Shown: piece after piece, positions 50,727 through 63,062 of the stretch
Position numbering within the stretch: the stretch's first letter is position 1
Layout of the letters: every line of letters starts with the position of its first letter
NCBI GenBank assembly: GCA_020080175.1
Contig: JAGHQL010000103.1
Span: 29,239 to 93,238 of the forward strand
Direction of reading: 5' to 3'
Length of the DNA: 64,000 bases
Origin: Glutinoglossum americanum
Taxonomy: Eukaryota > Ascomycota > Geoglossomycetes > Geoglossales > Geoglossaceae
Notes under the pieces: generated by a model
The model's database searches: none
The model's input: the letters and a program-made list of their open reading frames with translations, nothing else
Told to the model about the DNA's origin: nothing
Translations under genes and position numbers: made by a program

Positions 50727-52321
50727 ATTTGTTCTTTTTCTTTTGGTTCGATTACCGTTTTTTTCCGGAGCGGGTACGGGTGGGATTTGGAGTATTCGGC
50801 AGCAGCCTGGCCAGCTATGATTCCTTTTCTTTTTGGCCGTTTTTTGAGCCTCTTGACCGTCGGAGGAGGGTAGGAGTCGCAAAAAAAAAAAAAGAACATA
50901 AGTATTTTGTGGGCTTGTGGCGTTTCATTCATTCTCGAGGTTGTGCTTCGATTTGCACTCTGCTTCATCGGGAGGTCATATCCAAATCGGTTCTAATGAT
51001 TAATGAGTGTGCCTGTCCTAGGTCATTAGCTATTTCCTTTCATCTTTTAATTTTTATTTATTAGTGCGAGCAGAGTGTCCTTACCATGGTAGAATTGATT
51101 GCAGTTTATTTGAGAAACTCTGAATCGTAGTGTCGTTGGAGAAAATAACTGTCTTTACCGCATCGAGAGACCAGTTCGTGTTGTGGCGATCGTGGCTGCC
51201 GATGTGGCTGTTGGGAATGCGGCGGAATCATGAGCTTTTTTTTTGCATGAATTTTCGATAAGACGATTCTCTGAGTTTGATGAATGCATCATCGCAGGAT
51301 ACCGCAGGGCAAAGTCGTAGGAAGATCTGATATAGATCATCATCAGCTAGATTTCCCGGATGACCTCATATTAAAGGTGGTTCACTTGCCTCGACGGAGT
51401 AAACTTGTCTAGACGGAAGTAAAGGAAATAAAAAGCCGTTGGCCGTATTTTGGATTGACCTGGCTGATGATCTGGTTAATCGAGATTGATACCCGTCGTT
51501 GCATATTTGGGTGCATGAAACCGGACAAGTGAGAATCGCGCGAGATGGAGTGACTTTGGTCGAGACTCAAAAAATACTGGCGGAACAAGTATTAAGTTCA
51601 GACGAGTGGGTATTGGGGGTTCCGGTGCTGTCGTAAGCTGTTGTGGCTGGGCCGGTGGACTTGGGTGACTCGACGATCATTCCAAAATCCGGTGACTCTG
51701 GCAACCGGAGTGTTGGGGAAAACTCACGCACTTGGACAGAGTAATTCCGGCGATTGTGGGGACGACTGAAGGACCCGGTGGGGGGGTTGGGGAGGCGGCA
51801 AACGGGTGACGGGATTCGCAGTTAGGTGCGAATTCTGGGGCCATGGAGGAGGCTATCGCGACTTGCGGCTTATGCCCCGAGATCTTTTAGTTCCTGTTCC
51901 TGACAACCCGCAGTCTATGCTGGAGTCCGATTGGACAAGTCCGGTTCCGGCGCAGGTCTCGCTGGCCGGAAGCGCTTAGGTAACCAAGGGAATTTGTCGT
52001 CGGGAATGTGGGGCCGAAGACTACATCGCGAGTTTGTTGATGGAGCTTCGGATAGCTACTGCACACCGAGTGCGTTTGCGGTGGGATCTGTTGTCTACTT
52101 AATGCTATCTTTCGGCGTGGACAACCAGCTTTTTTTTTTTATTATTCCATCATTGCATCATCTACACCCATCTCAGTACCAAGATAACACCAGAGCATAC
52201 GTACCACTTGCATACGTAACCCTTTTTTCTGCATATCATTGCATACGTATCACTCTCCTCAGGCCTACCATCCTCCAGTTACCGAACCGAACCCCGAAAG
52301 TATCAGCAGGCAATCACCAAC
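50727..52321. other. Intergenic region upstream of the reductase
   Basis: The 3' untranslated region of the regulator and the promoter of the reductase. Short A and T runs occur at 50881-50893 and 52132-52141. A pyrimidine-rich leader precedes the reductase ATG, which sits in the good context CACCAACATG. No gene is seen. Confidence 0.5.
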
Positions 52322-53191
52322 ATGAGTGTCGCTACCGCCCGTCTCGACAAGAAGGTCGCTCTCATCACTGGCGCCGGACGCGGGATCGGCGCAGGCATTG
52401 CCCTCGAACTTGCTCGCCGCGGCTGTGACGTAGTCGTCAACTATTCTTCGAGCGCTGCATCTGCCGAGAAGGTCGTCAAGGAGATCGAAGGCTTGGGTCA
52501 GAAGGCCATCGCTGTCAAGGCCGACATCACCGACCCAGCACAGATCACCAAGATGTTCCAGACGGCCAAGGATACCTTCGGGCACATCGACATTGTTGTC
52601 TCCAACTCTGGCCGGGAGGCTTTCTACCCGGTTGGCACTGTCACCCCAGAGCAATACGATCATGTCTTCGCCCTCAACACCCGTGCTCAGTTCTTCGTTG
52701 CCCAGGAGGCTTACAACTTCCTCGAGGATTATGGCCGCATCGTCCTCATGTCCTCCGTCGCCGCCACTATGAAGGGTGTCAAGAACCACGCACTGTACGC
52801 TGGTAGCAAGGCCGCTGTCGAGGGTTTCACCCGCAGCTTCGCTGCCGACTGTGGACACAAGAAAATTACTGTCAATGCCATCGCCCCGGGTGGCGTCAAG
52901 ACCGACATGTACACCGAAAACGCCTGGCACTACACACCTGGTGCTAACCCGAAAACAGAGGAGGCTAAGCTCGATGAGGGTCTTGCCAACTTTTGTCCGT
53001 TGGGCCGTGTCGGCTTGCCTGTTGATATTGGCAGATGCGTTTCTTTCTTGTGCTCCCAGGATGGTGAATGGGTTAATGGTAAGTCTTATTCAATAGTTTC
53101 GAACAATTCAACCAATCCTAAGGGTCTTCTAACACATTCGTTCTTCAATATAGGTCAGATCCTCGGTCTCACTGGTGGATCCCCAACCTAG
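52322..53191 (+). CDS. THR1: Tetra/trihydroxynaphthalene reductase (SDR family, DHN-melanin)
   Basis: A 264-residue NADPH-dependent short-chain dehydrogenase of the hydroxynaphthalene reductase/versicolorin reductase group. It would reduce 1,3,6,8-tetrahydroxynaphthalene to scytalone and/or 1,3,8-trihydroxynaphthalene to vermelone. Exons: 52322-53078 and 53154-53191, joined in phase across a 75-nt intron near the 3' end. Features: cofactor motif TGAGRGIGAGI near residue 18, SNSGREAF (an N-S-G motif), the catalytic Ser in LMSSVA, and the YAGSK pair (Tyr-Lys) near residue 160. Also VNAIAPGGVKTDMY, the WVNGQ near the end and a final GGSPT. Trihydroxynaphthalene reductases usually end in Met and tetrahydroxynaphthalene reductases in Ile; this one ends in neither, so its preferred substrate cannot be assigned from the tail. 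It is cytosolic. It follows the regulator gene on the same strand, as in other Cmr1-linked melanin loci. Confidence 0.92.
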   Translation: MSVATARLDKKVALITGAGRGIGAGIALELARRGCDVVVNYSSSAASAEKVVKEIEGLGQKAIAVKADITDPAQITKMFQTAKDTFGHIDIVVSNSGREAFYPVGTVTPEQYDHVFALNTRAQFFVAQEAYNFLEDYGRIVLMSSVAATMKGVKNHALYAGSKAAVEGFTRSFAADCGHKKITVNAIAPGGVKTDMYTENAWHYTPGANPKTEEAKLDEGLANFCPLGRVGLPVDIGRCVSFLCSQDGEWVNGKSYSIVSNNSTNPKGLLTHSFFNIGQILGLTGGSPT

Positions 53192-56100
53192 GGCATTGGC
53201 ATAGGTTGATTTCACTTATGTGGCTGAAATATACGCATACATTCGCGTGGCGAAGAGTAGAAAAAAAAAAGTGGGAATCATGTTGTTCCTTTGTTATGTC
53301 GTTGATGTGGAACCGAATTTCTTTGGTTTACGAGCATATGCAGAGAGGAGTAGGAGTAAACCGTATTAGATGAAAGAACATGTGGATTTGTGGCCATGAT
53401 TCAGATTTCCCATAATATGCACTCGTGAAGATTCGTGTTTGCTACTGACCGCGGATGTAGGGGTCAAAGGACCGCTGATTTTGTGGCACACGGAACAGAA
53501 TTCACGGTGCTGATCGGGTGATTGGCATGTAGAATTCTCTTCGAGACTGAGATTCTAACCCCTGGATGCATACGAAGGATCCTAGCAATCAGTCCAAGTC
53601 TTAACATTACAACTAGATAAGCATCCTGCCGGGCATCTAACGGCCCCTCTGTGCTGGATACCACCGGCAACTGACAAAAGCGCTCAAGGAGCTATCCCCT
53701 GTGAACGCTAGTTCTCCGTGACAGGATAGCTTAATCGGGTGGAATATGCAGCTCAGCTGAAAGCAATGGGCGGGTTAAGACCGGGGTATGCTGGGTTGAC
53801 TTGCTGGTGGCGGGGAGAGGGAGGCGCTTGGTTCGGACGAAACTTAGCTCGATTAACCTGAAAAAGGTCTGCTTGTGAACCGAAGTTTTTCTGGCTGACA
53901 TTGCCTCGTATTTCTTCCCGGTCTTGCGGGTTACGAGCCGATCCGCTGTTGGGTAGGTGCTCCGCCCAACCTACCATCCCAACAGAAAAGCTGTCCCGCC
54001 GCTGCACCCCAATCTATTGAAGCCCGAAGCCCAACCGGTGTTCATCCAAACTAGCGCAACTGTGGCGCGGCTATGTTTGCTGTTGCCTGGAAGGGACGCG
54101 TGGAATGACGTGCTGGTTGTGCGAGCATTAGCTTAGTTTGATATCAGGCGTTGTTGGTTGCAGTGCCAAGACCTCCAACCGTGGGCGGGGCTCGCACACG
54201 TGCGGGTGCTTCCTGCAGGAGAGGACGCGTGTACATAGAGTGCTCTGGAAACGCGTAAGCTATAGATGTATGCATGTACCTCGTGGCTGTGGGCGGGGAA
54301 AATGTGATGACGAGTCCCCCGCTGTCCGCATGGTTCGTCCATCCGCCGGTTCATACGTCAGAAATCCCCACACCCCGCCCCGCTTCCGAAGTGTCGGGTG
54401 CTTGCGGTTGCTGGGGCGACGGCGGCGCTAGTGATGGCCACTGGGGGGGAGCAAGGCTAAGAGACGTCAGTCCGCTCATGCATCATACATGGACTAGGCA
54501 TATATTTGGGTGAGGTGTGGCGGACTGAGGGGTTAATTGGCCCAAGGAGCGAGGGAATGGACGTGGGTCTCTGCGTGCAGATCGATCGCACCAAGAACAA
54601 CATGAAACAGCCAGGTTGTCCGAGTTCGGATGCTAGTCCTGTCGAAATCTTCGGAGATCCCATCCAATCGCTATGGAAATCCGACATTGCTTTGAATTAC
54701 CCCACGTCCGTCCTAGCAGTCAGAGACCACTATTTTCTCTGCCTGGCCCCCGGCACTAAGACTTTATCTCCTAGATAGGAAGAAAGTGGCGAGATATCAC
54801 TCCTTCCCTGTTTGGATAGAGCATCTCGCGTTAGCGGCGGGGCTGGCATGGTTGGTATGGCTATCAGCCAAGGAAAAGTAGTCTAGCTGAACGTGTGTAT
54901 CCGCTTTCACCCGGCAGAGGATGTGAGGCGTAGCTCTGGGTGAGAACTTGGTTCGTCTGGTCCAACCCGAGATCAAATGGGTTGTGTTTCCGGCCCCCAT
55001 CCTCTCTAGCAAGTTCTTCACAACCCACCCCACGACTCACGTCAGAAAAAATTCTTCACCTTCTCTTGCTAGGCATATCTCTTGTTAGGCATACTGTGGC
55101 CGAGAGCGCATCGCCTAGTTCAAAAGCGTTCAATCCTTCTCATCCCACAGCTCACTGATGGTGGGTGATCGGCGACCGCTATCTAATCCCCCCCTTTCAT
55201 CCTGGGAAGTGCGGTTTCGATTCGGTAGGCCCCATCGCGGTGGTTGGTCTAGCGAGGGTAGAGGATCCTACTCTGAAAATTGGGTAAGCACTTGTGATGC
55301 GAATTTTACGTCAATGTGACGAGGCGTCCTCTCTATGGCAAGTTGATATATTGAGCCCCTCGGTGTGGGTTAGTGAGCTTGGAGAAACTTTCTGTGGGTC
55401 CTGTGGGCTTCCAACAGTGTGAGGTTAGGGTTTTGATGCGGAAGGAACATAGCAACGTTCGATGAAGGTTGGCTGCTTTCGAGCTCGGAGCCGACACGGT
55501 GGATCACTGCAGAGGCCTCGCGGCTGAAGGGTGTATCGATAGGAGGGGCCGAGGTAGGAGGACTGCGGGGTCTATATTGGGGTTTGGGTGGTTTGTCCCA
55601 CCTGTCGCTTGTCGCATTCATCATCATCCATCGCTGCCGGGGGTCAAACGGGCGAGATGCTATTCACCCATTAGCACGACAACGGCGACCGAACAGCACG
55701 AACGTCTGGCGCCCTTCTCACATTTATCCACTATAGAGACTGGTGCGGTAGGTTGGTGTTGTTAGAGGTGTGGATGGTGTGATGCTATTGCCGATACGGG
55801 GTTACTAGGTGAGCATCCCTATGCGATCGAGTGTATAGAAGCTGCACTAACTTATTTGCCAAAATATCCTAGAGATGGACGACACACTGTGCACTTAACA
55901 CTCTTGATGAGACGGTCGGAAGCATGGGTTGTTGCCGAAGTGGTTGATATCCAAGGCTATCTAGTCGCGTACAGTATAACGATACCAGTCTGAGGAGACC
56001 TGACGTGGCCGGCGGCGTGCACTACCTTGCGATGACCCCCTATAATTGAATCGTCGTGGTTGAGTGGGAGGTGAGTAATCCAACTGCGCAAACAGAGCAA

Positions 56101-59100
56101 TGGGTGTGAAGTGCTCGGGCGCATAGAGGCAACGGTATCGTTTTGAACTAAACTTCCTTGCGAAAATATAGTTGCTCCATAGATAAGAACCTTTGTCTAC
56201 TATAGACCCTTTCTCTTGGTTCTTGCACGGTACGACGGTGCCGGCTCGGGGAAGGGTGGGGTGTTCGATCGATGCAAAAAAAAAAGGGGGGGGGGGTCTG
56301 TGCCGCCATGAGGGATCGGACGATTACTGCTCCTTCACCATCATTTCGTATCGTCGCCGACTACTGCCCGTGAGTCTGAATGCCCATGCTAACTGAAGGG
56401 TTCGCATTGATGTCCCCTCTGGGTTGGTGTACCTAAGTGTCTCACCCAGTTGGTGTCAGATGGGTACGCGACGACGCATGTTGCGAAGGGCCTGTTTTCG
56501 TGTTGGTGAGGGCCTGGGTAGATCCACTGGCTAAAACTCACGCCGGTATTACCGCTGGGTCGTGGTACATCGAAGCTTCCCTAACAGTGAAGGCTGGGGT
56601 TCGTGGTATGCATCGGGAAGATGTCGCACTTGGTTGGCAAGGCTTGGTAGCGCTGATGAACGCCGCAGCAGGAGACGGGGGGTGGTTGGGATAACCTGGG
56701 GTTTTCGTGATGGTGCTTGGAGGGGCATGCAAGTTTGTCAGGGCGGTGGTTGGGACAACCTGGGGTCTCCGCGATGGTGCTGGGAAGGGTATGTAAGTTT
56801 GTTACGGCGGTAGTGGGCGTGCGCCGATGGATAAGGTTTGAGGGGTTGGGATATGGTATACGATAACCTGTGCTTCGCGCCCTTGTCCTAGCCGATATGT
56901 TTGCGGTTAGGGAGGATGGTAGTGGTGCGAAGTGATGAGTTAGCCTGGTATCGCTATTGAAGCAACGTCTGGGTTTAGCAAGGAGGTGGTTGGTGTTAGA
57001 TATTCGCGCGGTAGGCGATCAGTAAACCACGACTTGCGCTTCGCATCTGAGGCATGGCCGACGGGGCTAGGGTGCTGTTGGAGTGTGTAGGACGCTATGG
57101 AACATGTGAGGGGACGAGCTAGGCTAGCCTCCGACTTCCCACTGATGGAGTGTCCGGGCCCGCCAGGGGGATGCCTTGAAAAATAGTGAGGAGTGACGTT
57201 GGCTTGTCCTGCAAGAGTGATATGTCGAGACGTTCTTTCGAACTCCAAGGATGTGGGCGACGCGTTGTTTGAATGTGGTGGGCCTTGGAGGTACTAATCT
57301 AAGCTGATGGGTCGATGGCTGAGGCCGTCCTTCAGGCTCGTCGAGACAGCGATTGGTAGGTGAAGAGCGAAGAGGCATTAGTGCTACGAAGGACTCAGCA
57401 TCGGTTGCTGCTACGAATCTGGGTGACTTGGATCTCAGATCTCTAACACGTTCGGGTTGGTAAATGGGAGCACGAAGTGATAGTGGTGCCTTAGGTGGTC
57501 GATTTTGAGGCTGCGTCTATGGATATGAGAAACTTGGGCTCCACATCTCCGATACGGTATAGGAATACGATGGGGCCCTTGGAAAATCGATTTGAGGTAA
57601 GCCTTGGCCACCATGCTGTAGGCTAGTCGTTGGTACACGGAAGCACGGGGGGATAGGGCTCGCCTCCGACATGGCTTATACGTTAAGTATACGGAGGATG
57701 GTAGTGGCCTATCTGTCGGCTCAGTATAGCCGGAATAGTGCGGCAATTTACCCTAACCCTTTCTTTAGAATTCGGGCGTGCGATCAATGTAACGGAACAG
57801 GAATAGCTACTTTGCGGTTCGATTACAACTGTGGCCGGCTTGCCTCCATCGGCCTGCGGATGCAAGGTTGGGTTTCCTGGGGAGACCCGCTTAGGCGAGG
57901 TGAAGCGGCGAAAGGCTTAATCCAACTTGGAGGCCGTGATCGCGGCACCCTGATACCTAAACAAGCTAGGCGCCTGGGCCTAGGCTTGTACTGGTAAGGT
58001 GTGGGAGGCGGCAGCCTGGTTTGTCGAAGCGGCTATGTTAGGCAACGTTCTATACACATAACCGGTTCGTAATGGGCGTGGTGAAGCCTTGTAGGAGCGG
58101 GTTGACGCGGAGGCCTTCAAGCCCAATAGGTGGAGTTAGTCCACTACATGGTGGACGACAGGGTGAATAGCTGTTCGTGGGAGGTTTCCGCGCTTGGGGG
58201 GCTAGGGGCCGCGAAGGTTCTGCTGGGCAACTGCAAGGTGAACTCAAAGTGACTTCGCTAATAGATATGGGGGACTAAACTCGGACTTTCCTGACGGACC
58301 TGACAGTAAGTTAGTAGTTCCTGAGGGTTTGTGATATTCTGACCCACCTCCCCTCCGTATTATAACGCACCCCGGTCTGAGGATGCAGCACATGTGGGTA
58401 CCGTAAACCCCCCAATCTCTCTAGTCCCTGCTAGGGCCGGATCGGGCCTCTTATCCTTCTAGAGACATCATATAACTTGGGCTCCGCCTGCTTGGTGCTG
58501 GCCCTTGAAATCATGAGATGGTAGGCATAGGAGCTGGCTGGGGAGCGGGGGTTTTAGGTGAGTGGACGGCATCTAGTTGAAGGAGATAGTAGCAAGTGAT
58601 AGGGAGTGGCCGAGGGAAAGTGATATAGAGCGTCAGAGGAGACCGAAGGCAAGAAGGCGCTCTACTCGCAACGGTAAGCGGATCGTTGATCAGGGTTGGA
58701 TTCGTAACCAGCTTGAGAAATGAATAAGTAATACTGACTCCTGGGAAGGATTGCCTAAGGTACTGCTCGAGACTTTGATCTTGACCTCTAACCTGGCGGC
58801 TAACTTGAGAGCCGGAGGACACTGGACGTCTGTACCTCCCTCCGAGCGTGGTCTACCTTATTGTCTCGAGTTCCTGCGAGAGGTCAGGCGTTTCCGGAGT
58901 TTGTACATGGGTTTCAGGTGTGGGCGTGTAGGGGGTGCACCACACATACTCCGCGGGCTCTGGTGTTGGGAGTTGGTTGAAGGCGCCAGGATGGTATATT
59001 GCTAAGAGGAATTGGTGACTTGGAGGCTTGAAGGCCGAGTAACTAGCTGGAATGGTCAGTCACGGACGGTGTGGGCCTGGAAGGATACTCACGTATAATC

Positions 59101-61268
59101 TATGTGGCGATTCCACGACCGGAGTATCACGCAGCAAGAGAGCTCGAACCCTAAGCCCGGGGCTCTTCGGGCCGGACACCTGAGGTGTCAAATATGTAGG
59201 GCTGGGGAGGCTAGCAGCTCCCTTCTCGGAGACTGCGGCTAATATTACATGGCGAATGGCCTGCGAGCTGTTGGTCCGTGTCACCTAACTTGTAGCAAAG
59301 TAAGTTCGCCGGGACCAAGCTGCAGGGCGGCGACCGCTTTCCGCACGCTATACATATCGATAGACCTAGGATGGCTATTCCCTACTTCGAGGAAGGAGGA
59401 TTAACAGTGGTGAGTGGTGATTGCCAGATCCGTCGTAATCTGTGGATAAGCCTGCCTCTCAAAGGTTGCCGCTGCAGACCCCAAAGTATAGATAGCTAGA
59501 CTCCTCGAGCCCGCACCTAGAGGCGTCGGCATTGGTAGGTACAATGGTGTTGGATTCTCAAACGTCTCGCCTCGTATCGCGGGATTCGGGCTAATTGCGT
59601 TTGAGGACATCCCCAACGCATAGAAGCCGTGGTTTGCGTAACCTTCTATAGGGCGTCCGCGTAAGTGCCATACCACGTGTTTTTACCCGCTCTCGAGCAA
59701 ACGGGTGACACGGGACAATTCGAGGGTTCCCGTTGCACCGCATCATCGAGAGTATTGTGGGATTGGAGACAACTTCCGGCTTGGCGGCATGTATCACGAA
59801 GCCAATAATCCATCTACAGCGAAAGATGGTGTGGAATTGACGTTCTTAGAATGAACCCCAAACGGTGGGTGTCTTATTACGTCGCCCTTTATTTTAAGTA
59901 ACACGCACTTCCCCTTTCCCTAAGCGACCCGCACCACCCCCCAACACCCCCAGCGCACGCTTCCTTCACCGCTTAGTAAACTTCTCCCCATCAATCAGAA
60001 CCTTCGACACCCACTTTTTTTTCGACTCCCAGCTGCGAGAACACCGTCGTCCGCGGAAAATAATGTGAAACATGGCCTTAGAGAGCGCAAAGACGGGACG
60101 CTGCAGAATCGCGGAATAAGCCGGCTGTGGCTATGGCGGGTTATGCAATCAGGGTTTTTGTACCGGGATGGACGTGAGGAGGACGTCCCCGTGGGGTTCG
60201 ACTGACGGCTAGATCGTTGATCCAGCTGCACACCCACCCTTCCACGCAGGAGCGCGGAATTATGGGTGGTGGAACATTGAAGGTTAGAACACTTTAAGAT
60301 GATTTGTCTCTTTGCGCCAAAGCCTTCAAAGTGCGTATGCCCAGTCACCATTTATTGAAGCGACCTAGACAGTTGTGTTTCGCTTGATAGGTAATTCGCC
60401 TGGTGTTCTTGGTAGTATGTACTGGTAAATAATAAAATTTGGTCGGCACTCGCTGACGCTCCGTGGACATTTGGGTCCGGGTAGTATTGGACGCCGTCTA
60501 TGGGTAACGAGATATTTCTCACTTGTGAGGTGAGAACCCCTTATTGATAGGGTCGAGTTCCAGCGTTGAGAGCTCCGTCTCATCCAATATGCTGGCAGCG
60601 TGAAAAGTGGCCTTCCTTTGCTGCTCAATTCAGGGTCGCCAATGGGGTCAGGATTGTCACTGGAGCTACTAGCTTAGCATGGGAGTAGAGTAATCACGGT
60701 ACTCACGAGCCGCTGTGGATTTGGAAAGAGCTTGAATAGATTTAGGGGTTCTTCTAGGCGGCATACAGTATCTCATCGTAAGCAGTTACCTATATCCACC
60801 ACTAGAATAATGATGGTTTTGGAGTCACTTCCTGCATTCGAGTCGATAACGACTGACATGGAAACTCTTCAGCAAGTCTGCTTATTGTCACGGCGGCCGC
60901 CGAGTGATGATATGGTCGACCGCCCAACAAGGGCCGGAAGGGGGGCCGGAAGGAAAATTAAGCCCTGGAGGGGTCGACGGAGCATAGAGGTAAACGGGCC
61001 GCTGGGTAAGGCGCACGGCCAGGGATGGAACCAACGGGGCCCAGGTGGGTCCCACCGAAGGCGTCATAACGAACCCACTAAGGAAGCACGGACGGAAGCG
61101 GAAAGACAGTGTGTGTACGCCTGTACAGTCCCATGTTGATGTTAATCGATGGACTAGTATATTGCCTCCGCTGTCGCTTCATTGCACTGGGTTAACCCAA
61201 CACAACAAAGTCAAAAAAGTTAAAAGTAGAGTTCGGGATGGCCAAGTGTCACCGATCGCTAAGTGTCA
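53192..61268. other. Gene-free right flank of the melanin locus
   Basis: About 8 kb read on both strands without any recognisable domain or spliced gene. The first 200 bases are the 3' end of the reductase gene. A 64-base direct duplication lies at 56681-56807 and an A10/G10 junction at about 56276-56297. Frames such as 60365-60628 minus and 57671-57997 plus might be decayed repeats, but I cannot link them to a family. Confidence 0.5.
56681..56807 (+). repeat. Tandem duplication of about 64 bases
   Basis: GGTGGTTGGGATAACCTGGG starts at 56681 and a close copy (GGTGGTTGGGACAACCTGGG) at 56745. Both copies continue through a GATGGTGCT(T/G)GG step and an AAGTTTGT step. About 80 per cent of positions agree. 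Confidence 0.8.
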
Positions 61269-61973
61269 CTACTTCCGAGCGCGACCCTTATTGACAGCCC
61301 CAACCACAATGCAGCAGCTGCTATCGCTGTCGCTGCTACTAGTACTATTACAAGAGGACTCTTCCTCATCTTCTGAAGGAGTTTTTGGTCGCTTGCGCTT
61401 TCGTCCACGCTGTGAGGCTCCAGTTGCATTCTTCGCTGCCTTCTTGCGAGCAGTCTCCTCCTCCGCCTTTCTGACCTCTTCTAAGATTTCCTGTGTAGAC
61501 AATATAAAGTGACCTTTAATAGCCATTCTCTTGCCTGATCGCTGAGCTTTTCGACCATTTAGAAGAGCTGTCTGTGACTTATTCTGCTTCTCTAGAATGC
61601 TGACCTGTGCAGCAAGGTTTTCCGCCATTTCAGCCAATCCTACTGCATACTGTCGGGTGGGAGAACTAAGAGGTAATCCTTAAAATACCTTCGACTTAAA
61701 CTGTTTATTAGCTTGCTGAAGTGTCTGTTCATTTAGTGGCGAAATGCTAAGGCGAGGTAACTGAATTGCTGATTGCTTTGGTGTTGTCGGTCTTGATAGA
61801 ATAGGAAGATGACGAAGGACTTTTTGTCTATTTAATAGATATAGGCCTGCACTGCGCCATGCTGAAAGAATATTCTTTTCAGTAAATGCTTTTTGTCTCG
61901 CAATTGTATAAAGCTGAACCCATTCAGCTTTACTAATCCGCCGAATACTATTGCCAGTTAAACGATTCGTTTC
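61269..61973 (-). pseudogene. C-terminal remnant of a pogo/Fot1-like DDE transposase
   Basis: A 5'-truncated transposase end that can no longer encode a working enzyme. The reading frame is open from 61973, where a TAG (61974-61976) blocks it, to 61689. It may join the frame 61649-61269 through a short GTATTT...ACAG intron of 39 nt. The first part has the pogo-superfamily C-terminal pattern ISKAEWVQLYTIAR, KAFTEKNILSAWRSAGLYL, NRQKVL. The second part has a coiled-coil stretch (MAENLAAQVSILEKQ), a Lys/Glu-rich segment, a nuclear-localisation-like GRKRKRPK and a Ser/Asp-rich tail. The DDE catalytic core and DNA-binding region should lie at higher coordinates, where the DNA is AT-rich and full of stops. 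I found no terminal inverted repeats. The family is fairly secure; the exact subgroup is not. Confidence 0.7.
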
Positions 61974-62499
61974 CTAACTATATTAATTCGGTGTTACTGG
62001 CAGTGGCACGGAACTTGGCATTAAAAATATATAATAAAAACTCTCCACGAGAACCCTTGTTTTCGATGTAGAAGAGTGCTTTTTAGTGGTTCCACACTTT
62101 ACCGGGGTTGTGGAGGGAAATTACTCTAAGACATAAATTAAATGAGCAACTGTGAAGCTAGATTGTATATATGGAACTGGACGGTATGGTGGTAAGAATG
62201 TCTATGTATGCTCGAACGTAAGACATGACTTGAGCGTTGGCTCAAGCGTTGGCTCAAGTGGAGTGGATTATAGAGCCGTAGCATAGAGTAAACCATAAGG
62301 AGAGATTGCTGTGGTCTACAGTATGTAGCACAACTGGTATTATAATACGGGAGTGTATATGAAGTATGCAACATAGCTTTACGGTCTGTAGAAGGCAGCG
62401 ACTTGCTGAACCCCCTATGGAGCATTAAAGCATAATGAAACTATTTCCTCACATGTTAGCTAGACGGGTAAGGTAACTATGTGGTGATACGTGATGAAG

Positions 62500-62722
62500 A
62501 GTTCGGTTGAAAAATTTTACATGACATACGGCCCGTCAAGCCTTCATAGAGCAAGGGGAGTTATTAGATTCATGCCGGAGTTGGTCGGTAAAAATTTTAC
62601 ATGGCGGTTGGTATTAGCCTTCGTTTGCAGAATTCTACATGAATGCAACTAGTCAACTATCGCTAAGCCAGGGGGCATTATTAGGTCAATGCCATAGTTC
62701 GTTTGTAAGGACTTTAGATTGA
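62500..62722 (+). repeat. Diverged tandem repeat, period about 115 bases
   Basis: The blocks GCAAGGGGAGTTATTAGATT/CATGCC/GAGTTGGTCGGTAAAAATTT (about 62552-62600) and CAGGGGGCATTATTAGGTCA/ATGCC/TAGTTCGTTTGTAAGGACTT (about 62668-62715) align, and AAAAATTTTACATG recurs near 62511 and 62591. Confidence 0.55.
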
Positions 62723-63038
62723 GCATGCGGCTATGTGAGACTCGATAAACCAAAGGGTTCCCACCGAGTCTATACTTACTTGACCTACCGCGAAATTAGC
62801 TGATCTAATGAGACTTTGGAACGCTATATAGTTTCCTAGTAAAATTACAATGTAAGAAAGCGAAGGGAGGAAATTGTGTCTTCTAACTCATATCCGAACT
62901 CAGACAAAAGTTAGTTAAGCTATTTTATTGAGTCTGTATGTAGCACTTTTCATTTGTATGGAAATTAGGCTGTGTGTAGTACTTTTCGTACCAGAGATCC
63001 ACTCCTTACTTCCAATCCTTCCTAACACTTATTATCCT

Positions 63039-63062
63039 AGGTATTACGGCGTAATACCTGGA
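63039..63062. repeat. Inverted repeat AGGTATTACGGCGTAATACCT plus nearby TAATACCT copies
   Basis: A near-perfect palindrome (AGGTATTACG, G, CGTAATACCT), followed by two further TAATACCT copies near 63116-63124 and 63138-63146. It may be a transposon end, an inverted-repeat footprint, or simply a hairpin. Confidence 0.65.
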
